A stretch of 13,194 nucleotides of DNA, taken from NCBI GenBank assembly GCA_030633185.1, contig DAOVTG010000045.1:1-13194 (forward strand), in the 5' to 3' direction. The position numbers and the translations under genes are program-made. Shown one piece after another: positions 1 through 5,442 of the stretch (positions within the stretch are counted from its first letter, which is position 1; each line of letters begins with the position of its first letter). The DNA comes from Deltaproteobacteria bacterium. GTDB taxonomy: Bacteria > Desulfobacterota > Anaeroferrophillalia > Anaeroferrophillales > Tharpellaceae. The notes under the pieces were generated by a model that was not told the DNA's origin, searched no databases, and worked only from the letters and a program-made list of their open reading frames with translations.

Positions 1-137
1 AAGTTCCGATATCCTGCGATGTTGTGGTTTCCCAGACACTCGACATACTACATGTATGGTCTCGCGCCTGGGAAACCACAACATCTTGTCTATCGAAATT
101 TTAACTTAGCCATCCAAATACTTTTTACGAGTTCATC
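1..137. repeat. Palindromic MITE-like element, copy 1 (left end cut by window edge)
   Basis: This aligns without gaps to positions 2339-2475 (120 of 137 bases identical by hand count). Its core is a perfect 18-bp inverted repeat, arm 18-35 against arm 68-85, around a 32-nt loop. The loop holds a smaller hairpin, CATAC at 44-48 against GTATG at 54-58. The right terminal repeat, ACTTTTTACGAGTTCATC, is at 120-137; its left partner lies outside the window. No open reading frame is carried, so it would be non-autonomous if mobile. It is probably a MITE-like or REP-like intergenic repeat. Confidence 0.8.
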
Positions 138-166
138 AAAGTTTTAATCCGCCATTTGTCAAGATG

Positions 167-202
167 TGACCCCGTTAGTGAGAGCGAAGCAAAGTTCAAT
201 GC
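167..202. repeat. Short dispersed repeat module, copy A
   Basis: This 36-base stretch begins TGACCCCGTT and contains GCGAAGCAAAGTTCAA. It recurs at 12616-12651 in the same orientation, with 31 of 36 bases identical by hand count. It lies between palindromic element copy 1 and ftsX. The second copy sits inside the composite element before rlmN, so the modules probably belong to one repeat family that has been shuffled. The rest of 138-239 shows no gene; 203-239 is AT-rich and may contain the ftsX promoter, but I cannot point to convincing -35/-10 boxes. Confidence 0.6.
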
Positions 203-239
203 TACCCGCTTTAACTTAAAGTAATTAGATTTTATTTCT

Positions 240-1145
240 ATGGCCAAAACCCAAGACTATATCTATCCGCTGTTTAAACTGACGGTTAATAATATTCGTC
301 GTCATCCGGTTATTAATCTGATCTCGATTTCGATTATTTCGTTAGCCATGTTACTGTTGGCCCTCTATTTTCTGGCTTACAGTAATGTTGCCCGGATTGT
401 TTCCGTCTGGCGGGCTGATTTGCGGATTGTCGTTTATCTGGATGATAGTATCGATGTCGAGAGGATGTCGGAGCTGAAAAATTATTGCCGCGAACTTGAT
501 GAAGTCATACGTTTTAATTATGTCTCCAAAGAACAGGCTCTGGAAAATTTCAAAGTAACTTTGGGGGAAGATTCCGACTTTCTTTCAGGCCTGCCTGAAA
601 ACCCTTTACCGGCCTCCCTTGAACTTTTCCTCGATTCTGAAGTTGCTGATGTCGATGACGTCGAACGTCTTGCCCGACAACTGCAAAGACAAGTTGGGGT
701 CGATGAGGTTGCTTATGGCAGCCACTGGCTGCAGCAGCTGTTCTCGCTGCTCAAAATGGTTAAATACTTCGGTTTTATTTTTGCCGCCTTTCTCTCGGCC
801 ATAACCCTTTTTATTGTGGCCAGTACGATTCGACTTTCACTTTTTGCCCGCCGTGAAACTATCAAGGTATTGCACTTGGTCGGGGCGACGCGTAGTTTTA
901 TCGCTTTGCCATATTTCTTTGAAGGGATTTTTCAGGGGTCGGTGGCGTCATCTCTGGCACTGGGGTTTGCCTATACCGGGTTTCGATACTTTAGGTTCTG
1001 GCTCCAGTTGCAGGCTCCACATTGGTCGATAGCTCCGCAGCTTAAGTTTTTTACTGCCCTCCCTATGTTACTGTTTCTCCTATTTGGAACCATTCTCGGA
1101 ATCGCTGGTTTTCTCCTCTCCACTCGCTGGATTCGTCAGGATTAG
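240..1145 (+). CDS. ftsX: Cell division protein FtsX (ABC transporter permease-like)
   Basis: FtsX is the membrane half of FtsEX, which couples ATP hydrolysis by FtsE to activation of septal peptidoglycan hydrolases through a periplasmic partner. The 301-residue product has the family layout: a short cytoplasmic N-terminus, TM1 about 25-47, a periplasmic domain about 48-170, then TM2 about 176-198, TM3 about 218-247 and TM4 about 270-296. The conserved juxtamembrane segment RRETIKVLHLVGAT follows TM2. The length suits the family (about 300-350). ATG 240 is the first start after an in-frame TAA at 222 and keeps the conserved N-terminus, but I see no Shine-Dalgarno before it. ftsE, usually directly upstream and often overlapping, does not occupy the preceding 239 bp, which hold repeats. 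The EnvC-like gene follows after 8 bp, supporting the assignment. Confidence 0.93.
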   Translation: MAKTQDYIYPLFKLTVNNIRRHPVINLISISIISLAMLLLALYFLAYSNVARIVSVWRADLRIVVYLDDSIDVERMSELKNYCRELDEVIRFNYVSKEQALENFKVTLGEDSDFLSGLPENPLPASLELFLDSEVADVDDVERLARQLQRQVGVDEVAYGSHWLQQLFSLLKMVKYFGFIFAAFLSAITLFIVASTIRLSLFARRETIKVLHLVGATRSFIALPYFFEGIFQGSVASSLALGFAYTGFRYFRFWLQLQAPHWSIAPQLKFFTALPMLLFLLFGTILGIAGFLLSTRWIRQD

Positions 1146-1153
1146 TATTCAAA

Positions 1154-2302
1154 ATGAAAAAGTTCTGTTTAATTTTGTTGCTGATTTTTTCAGGATTGCC
1201 GGCCCAACTACAAATTTCGGGTCGGGTCTGGGCTCAGGAGATCGGGGCTGGGGATGCCGACCGCGACCTGCGAACGCTTAATGAACAAATTATCAAGGAG
1301 CGTAAGCAGGAAGCTAAAGCCCGGTCGCGGCATGGTTCGGTTCTCCAGGAGATCGATGACCTCAATCGTTGGCGGTTAGCTCTCCAGGGGGAGCTTGAGG
1401 CTTTGACCAAAGAAGGGCAATCGGCCGGATTGCAGGTGGCGGAACAGGAGGTCGAAGCGGCTCGTCTCGAAGAGTCTTTAGAGCAGCTTCTCCATAAATT
1501 TTGTTGTCGTCTAAAGATTCGTTATTGTCAACCGCCAGGTAAATGGCTCGATTTTCTCGATAGTGATGCCGATCTGACCGAAAAGCTTAATGCTCTGGTC
1601 TATGGGCGCCGGGTATTGGCTGCCGACCGGCAGTTGCAGGAGTCCTGTACGGGCTTGCTTAAGGAAGTTAGAAGCCGGCGTCAGGAACTTTATAAACGTC
1701 GTCTCTTTCTGGCTCGCCTGGAACAGCAACAAGCAGACAAAATGGCTGAACTAGAAGAAAACATTGCCAAAAAAAATGAGTTGCTGTATAAATTCAAGCA
1801 TCAGGTCAAGGCTCACAAGGAACTTGTTGTCGAGCTTGAAAGAGTCGCGGCAAGGTTGAAAAAAATGACCCTTGCAACCGGTCTGCCGGAAACCGACTTT
1901 GCCTCTCTCAAGGGTAGTTTGCCGATGCCGGTGGAGGGGGTCGTGATAAGTTTTTTCGGGCTCGAAAAGGACTCCCGTTTTGCGACGGTTACCAGTAACA
2001 AAGGTATCGAGATCGAAGCTCGTCTCGGAGACCCGGTCAAGGTTGTTCATGATGGTCGGGTGGTTTTTGCCTCCTGGATGAAGGGCTACGGTAATTTGTT
2101 GGTGGTCGATCATGGAGGCGGCTACTACTCCATCTATGCTCATCTTGATGAATTTGCCTGTCGGATTAATGACCATTTGCAGAGCTTGGATATGATTGGT
2201 CGGGTTGGTCGAGGGGTTCTTTCCGATGCCTCCTCTCTTTATTTTGAGATTCGTAAAGGAGGCATTCCGGAGGATCCGCTGACCTGGGTTTCACAGTTGT
2301 AG
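1154..2302 (+). CDS. envC: EnvC-like murein hydrolase activator (coiled coil plus degenerate LytM/M23 domain)
   Basis: This is probably the periplasmic adaptor that FtsEX uses to switch on cell-wall amidases. The 382-residue product has an N-terminal signal peptide (MKKFCLILLLIF, likely cleaved after Ala27 in VWA|QE), a long Glu/Lys/Arg/Gln-rich coiled coil about 35-235, and a C-terminal LytM (peptidase M23) fold from about 253. The zinc ligands of active M23 enzymes are gone: the HxGxD site reads NKGIE and the C-terminal HLHYE site reads SLYFE. SLYFEIR is also how I recall the E. coli EnvC C-terminus. It is therefore expected to activate amidases, not to cut peptidoglycan. The start is 8 bp after ftsX; an AGGA at 1138-1141 is a distant, weak ribosome-binding candidate. 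No amidase gene is in the window, so the partner is unknown. Confidence 0.88.
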   Translation: MKKFCLILLLIFSGLPAQLQISGRVWAQEIGAGDADRDLRTLNEQIIKERKQEAKARSRHGSVLQEIDDLNRWRLALQGELEALTKEGQSAGLQVAEQEVEAARLEESLEQLLHKFCCRLKIRYCQPPGKWLDFLDSDADLTEKLNALVYGRRVLAADRQLQESCTGLLKEVRSRRQELYKRRLFLARLEQQQADKMAELEENIAKKNELLYKFKHQVKAHKELVVELERVAARLKKMTLATGLPETDFASLKGSLPMPVEGVVISFFGLEKDSRFATVTSNKGIEIEARLGDPVKVVHDGRVVFASWMKGYGNLLVVDHGGGYYSIYAHLDEFACRINDHLQSLDMIGRVGRGVLSDASSLYFEIRKGGIPEDPLTWVSQL

Positions 2303-2307
2303 AGAGG

Positions 2308-2327
2308 GTTGAAAGGGTGAAGGGTGA
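2308..2327. repeat. Left flanking direct repeat (GGTGAAGG-type tract)
   Basis: The purine-rich tract GAAAGGGTGAAGGGTGA (2311-2327) is matched by GAAAGGTGAAGGGTGA at 2482-2497, immediately beyond the other end of palindromic element copy 2. The two flank the element almost symmetrically. They could be a long target duplication or simply a GGTGAAGG-rich tract into which the element inserted. Confidence 0.55.
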
Positions 2328-2475
2328 TGGCGTCGTAAAAAGTCCGATCTACTGCGCTGTTGTGGTTTTTCAGGCACTCGACATACTACATGTATGGTCT
2401 CGCGCCTGAAAAACCACAACATCTTGTCTATCGAAATTTTTACTTAGCCATCCCGTGACTTTTTACGAGGGCATC
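2326..2475. repeat. Palindromic MITE-like element, copy 2 (complete, 150 bp)
   Basis: This is the complete copy of the element seen at 1-137. Terminal inverted repeats are GATGGCGTCGTAAAAAGTC at 2326-2344 and its near complement at 2457-2475 (17 of 19 pairs). Inside is a perfect 18-bp stem, arm 2358-2375 against arm 2404-2421, around a 28-nt loop. The loop sequence is the same as in copy 1, including the small CATAC/GTATG hairpin. The stem differs from copy 1 by paired changes that keep base pairing. No ORF of its own. In this position the stem could slow or end transcription between envC and ctpA, but no clear T-tract follows it. Confidence 0.82.
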
Positions 2476-2478
2476 AAG

Positions 2479-2497
2479 GGTGAAAGGTGAAGGGTGA
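2479..2497. repeat. Right flanking direct repeat (GGTGAAGG-type tract)
   Basis: GGTGAAAGGTGAAGGGTGA directly follows the right end of palindromic element copy 2 and mirrors the tract at 2308-2327. From here to the ctpA start (2498-2649) I see no separate gene; an in-frame extension of ctpA to ATG 2545 or TTG 2542 is possible but less likely. Confidence 0.5.
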
Positions 2498-2635
2498 AAA
2501 AGACGATAATTTCTTGACCGTTTATCTTCAGCCGGGTTGGGTTGATGGAAAATTTTTCTGAAAAAAGTACTGAAATTAAAGGCAGCGGAAGATCGGATAC
2601 TTCCCTTGTTTCAAGTTCTTATTTGTCAATCTTTT

Positions 2636-2640
2636 GGAGG
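2636..2640 (+). promoter_or_regulatory. Ribosome-binding site that decides the ctpA start
   Basis: GGAGG at 2636-2640, 9 nt before ATG 2650, is the best Shine-Dalgarno in this region. The upstream in-frame starts at 2542 (TTG) and 2545 (ATG) have only a weak G-rich sequence before them and would put a 36-residue Ser-rich polar leader ahead of the hydrophobic signal segment. Confidence 0.65.
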
Positions 2641-2649
2641 TTTCTGAAG

Positions 2650-4098
2650 ATGGTTGAAAGAAATAAAGGTAAATCGATAATTTTCGGCGTGATCATTGCG
2701 ATTGCCGCCTTTCTAGTGGTTCATCTTGGGGTTTTGCAAGGTGATTCCCGGGCACGGGAAGAGGCTCAGAGCCTTGATGATGCCAAGAGCCCCTATGAAT
2801 ACATAAAACTTTTCACCGATACCATGAGTCTGGTACAGAAAAATTATGTTGAAGAGGTTGAAATCAAGAAACTGGTATACGGATCAATTAAAGGTATGCT
2901 CTCTGATCTTGATCCTCACTCGAGTTTTATGCCGCCCGATATGTTTAAGGAGATGCAGGTTGAGACGACCGGTTCTTTTGGTGGTCTAGGTATTGAAATC
3001 ACGATCCGCGACGGGGTCTTGACCGTGGTCTCACCGATTGAAGATACCCCGGCTTTTCGAGCCGGAGTTGAAGCCGGAGACCGGATTATCAAGATTAATG
3101 GTGAGTTGAGTAAGGATATGACCTTGATGGAGGCGGTCAAGAAGATGCGCGGCCCTAAAGATACCGAGATTACAATCTCGATTATGCGTCAAGGGCTCAA
3201 TGCGTTACTTGATATCAAAATTATTCGTGATATTATCAAGGTTGTCAGCGTCAAAAGTAAAATGTTGACCGACGATATTGCCTATATTCGCCTGACTCAG
3301 TTCCAGTCTCGGACTTATACTGATCTCAATCGTAAAATGAAAGAGCTTAAAGAGAAGCATACGATCACCAGCTTGGTGCTTGATATGCGCAATAATCCAG
3401 GAGGTTTGTTGCAACAGGCGGTTAAGGTCTCGGACTATTTTCTCAAATCAGGTCTAATTGTTTATACCGACGGTCGGATCAGCAAACAGAATATGCGTTA
3501 TCAGGCCTATGATGATGGCACTGAGGGAGACTATCCGATTGTGGTTCTGCTCAATGGCGGCAGTGCCAGTGCCTCGGAGATTGTGGCCGGGGCCTTGCAG
3601 GATCATAAGCGAGCCCTGGTGATGGGGACTCCGAGCTTTGGTAAGGGCTCGGTGCAGACCATAATTCCGCTTGAGGATGGATCAGCCGTGCGTTTGACAA
3701 CTTCGCTCTATTATACTCCGAGTGGTCGCTCGATACAGGCTAAAGGGATTGAGCCTGATGTTCTGGTCGAAGCTGGTACGGTAGTTCGACAAGATCAGAA
3801 GAAAGGCATCATGCATCACCTTAAAGAGAAGGATCTCAAAGGTCATTTTGAGAACGGAAGCGGTCATCCCGAAAAACCGGAAGAGCAGTTAAAACCGGAA
3901 GAGCAACCAAAGTCTGAAAAGCAGTTAAAACTCAAAGAGCAGCCGGTTGACGGAAAAGATCAGGGTGAAGAGAAGAGTGAGACCCTTGTAGACAAAGCCA
4001 ATGACTTAAAAAGAGAGTGGCGCGATGATATTCAGATCCTGCGGGCCGTGGAATTGCTTCAGGGTTGGCAGGTGTTTAAACAGCTTGGCGATCAGTAG
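2650..4098 (+). CDS. ctpA: Carboxyl-terminal processing peptidase, S41 family (CtpA-like)
   Basis: This is a periplasmic serine protease of the C-terminal processing family, which trims or degrades envelope proteins with a Ser-Lys dyad. With the ATG 2650 start it has 482 residues: an N-terminal signal or anchor segment (KGKSIIFGVIIAIAAFLVV), an S41 N-terminal helical part with DLDPHSSFM, a PDZ domain about 65-145, and the S41 core. The core carries NGGSASASEI with the probable nucleophile Ser307 and GTPSFGKGSVQ with Lys332; the 25-residue spacing matches what I recall for B. subtilis CtpB (Ser309/Lys334). A Lys/Glu/Gln-rich low-complexity tail made of four six-residue repeats follows, before a conserved-looking C-terminal helix (LRAVELLQGWQVFKQL). 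The deacetylase-like gene begins 12 bp after the stop, so the two are probably cotranscribed. The substrate cannot be told from sequence. Confidence 0.92.
   Translation: MVERNKGKSIIFGVIIAIAAFLVVHLGVLQGDSRAREEAQSLDDAKSPYEYIKLFTDTMSLVQKNYVEEVEIKKLVYGSIKGMLSDLDPHSSFMPPDMFKEMQVETTGSFGGLGIEITIRDGVLTVVSPIEDTPAFRAGVEAGDRIIKINGELSKDMTLMEAVKKMRGPKDTEITISIMRQGLNALLDIKIIRDIIKVVSVKSKMLTDDIAYIRLTQFQSRTYTDLNRKMKELKEKHTITSLVLDMRNNPGGLLQQAVKVSDYFLKSGLIVYTDGRISKQNMRYQAYDDGTEGDYPIVVLLNGGSASASEIVAGALQDHKRALVMGTPSFGKGSVQTIIPLEDGSAVRLTTSLYYTPSGRSIQAKGIEPDVLVEAGTVVRQDQKKGIMHHLKEKDLKGHFENGSGHPEKPEEQLKPEEQPKSEKQLKLKEQPVDGKDQGEEKSETLVDKANDLKREWRDDIQILRAVELLQGWQVFKQLGDQ
3874..3945 (+). repeat. Four 18-bp in-frame repeats in the CtpA tail
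   Basis: Four consecutive 18-bp units encode KPEEQL, KPEEQP, KSEKQL and KLKEQP. They form a charged, probably disordered linker between the S41 core and the C-terminal helix of CtpA. Units of this kind readily change in copy number by slippage, so length may vary among relatives. Confidence 0.75.
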
Positions 4099-4110
4099 TC
4101 GACGGTTGTA

Positions 4111-5301
4111 ATGAAAGGAGAAGAGTGCAAACCGGTAGCTTTCAGGCAGAGATTGCTGATCCTTGTCGGTTGGTTGGGCGGGGCCTCGCTTTTCTTTTTC
4201 CTGGGTTATCTGGTGGCCGGTCGGTTGATTTCGGATTTGCCTCAATCCTGTAGGCAGCCGTTATCTTGTCCGGCTTCAGTTAGTTCGCAGCCCCGGACTC
4301 GGGAGGGGCTGGCAAAAGCACTGGCCGGGATGGAAAAAAGGGTGGCCGCATGTCAACCCCCAATTGTTGTCAGTCGACGATGGGAGATAATGCGCAGCGG
4401 GACGCATGAATGGTCTCGGGTGAAGCTGCAGTGGGAGTGTCATGATCTTGACTTTTTAGAGCTGTTGTTGGAGGTTGAGAAGGAAGTTCTAGCCCGGGAT
4501 TTTAATCTCCGGATTCTGATCCATCTTGATGAAAATACCGGAGTTCTTAACCTCCTGATCCTTGACGGCGAAGAGGTTGTGGTGGTCGGCAGTTTTATCG
4601 GTTCGAGTCAAGAGCCGGTTTTGGAGGCGAAGCCCGACCGGCCGCGGCTGGCAATTGTTATCGACGATCTGGGTCGTAATCTGGAAAGGGCCGCCGAGTT
4701 AGCGGCTTTGCCCTTACCTTTGACTTTTGCGATATTTCCCCGCTTGGAAAACTCAACTAGAGTGGCGGCTTATTTCGCTGATCACCATCGGGACATAATC
4801 CTTCATGCTCCGATGGAGCCGCGCGGTTATCCGTCGGTAGATCCGGGGCCGGGAGCCCTGCTCAGCACGATGGGGGAAGCAGAGCTTAGTGCTGTTCTTA
4901 TTGAGAACCTGCAATCTCTGCCGGGGATTATCGGGGTCAATAATCATATGGGTTCACGATTGACCGCAGATTCGCAGAAGATGGCCCAGGTTATGAAGAT
5001 TCTCAAGGGCCGCAACCTTTTTTTCTTAGACAGTCGTACAATTGCCGATACGGTTGCTTACAAGAAAGCCGTAGAGGCTGGTATCCCGGCTCTGCAACGG
5101 GATATTTTTCTTGATAATGTGCCGGATGAAGAGCATATTATTGAGCAATTCAGAGCTCTTGTCGAGATTGCCAGGGTTAAGGGCAGTGCCATTGGTATCG
5201 GTCATCCCTATCCTGAGACTGTGGCCGCCCTCGGCACCCTCTCGGAGATGGCAGAACAGGTTGGGGTTGAGATCGTCGCTTTGCGGGAACTTGTTAAGTA
5301 G
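4111..5301 (+). CDS. Divergent polysaccharide deacetylase family protein (YibQ-like)
   Basis: This 396-residue protein has one N-terminal transmembrane or signal-anchor helix (about 13-37), a periplasmic spacer of about 140 residues and a C-terminal divergent polysaccharide deacetylase domain (Pfam Polysacc_deac_2) from about 178. The domain starts with AIVIDDLG (Asp185, Asp186) and carries ILHAPMEP (His232) and NNHMGSRLT (His279), which correspond to metal-site motifs in NodB-like deacetylases. It also has FLDSRT and GIGHPYPET. The fold implies removal of acetyl groups from an envelope glycan, but the substrate for this subfamily is not settled to my knowledge. No good ribosome-binding site precedes ATG 4111, which follows ctpA by 12 bp; translation may depend on ribosomes finishing ctpA. 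In related genomes this gene commonly follows ctpA and envC, supporting an envelope role. Confidence 0.87.
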   Translation: MKGEECKPVAFRQRLLILVGWLGGASLFFFLGYLVAGRLISDLPQSCRQPLSCPASVSSQPRTREGLAKALAGMEKRVAACQPPIVVSRRWEIMRSGTHEWSRVKLQWECHDLDFLELLLEVEKEVLARDFNLRILIHLDENTGVLNLLILDGEEVVVVGSFIGSSQEPVLEAKPDRPRLAIVIDDLGRNLERAAELAALPLPLTFAIFPRLENSTRVAAYFADHHRDIILHAPMEPRGYPSVDPGPGALLSTMGEAELSAVLIENLQSLPGIIGVNNHMGSRLTADSQKMAQVMKILKGRNLFFLDSRTIADTVAYKKAVEAGIPALQRDIFLDNVPDEEHIIEQFRALVEIARVKGSAIGIGHPYPETVAALGTLSEMAEQVGVEIVALRELVK

Positions 5302-5328
5302 GTAATAACCCGGCAAAAAATATTTTTT

Positions 5329-5393
5329 ACCACGAAGATACAAAGGGCACGAAAAAAGGCTTTTTAACTTCGTGATCTTCGTGTCTTCGTGGT
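5329..5393. repeat. CCACGAAG-type palindrome (25-nt arms, 15-nt loop)
   Basis: Arm 5329-5353 (starting ACCACGAAGATAC) is an imperfect inverted repeat of arm 5369-5393 (ending CTTCGTGGT). About 21 of 25 positions pair, and the A-run and T-run in the loop can extend the hairpin. I recall CCACGAAG/CTTCGTGG repeats as recurrent intergenic elements in deltaproteobacteria and other groups. It is unrelated in sequence to the elements at 1-137 and 2326-2475. Lying between the deacetylase stop and the transporter start, it could act as a bidirectional terminator or an mRNA-stabilising hairpin, but no function is shown. Confidence 0.75.
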
Positions 5394-5442
5394 GCAAATA
5401 AAAAATCCTGGATAAACTTAAATCGTAACGGAGTTGGTTTAA

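Noticed and set aside
1751..2176. Minus-strand open frame of 141 codons opposite envC
   Set aside because: It is fully covered by the well-supported EnvC-like gene, has no recognisable motif and reads as an antisense shadow.
1..2475. The two palindromic elements as a CRISPR array or a pair of IS ends bounding a transposon
   Set aside because: Only two copies over 2.3 kb, with ordinary envelope genes between them in a familiar order, no spacer pattern and no transposase.
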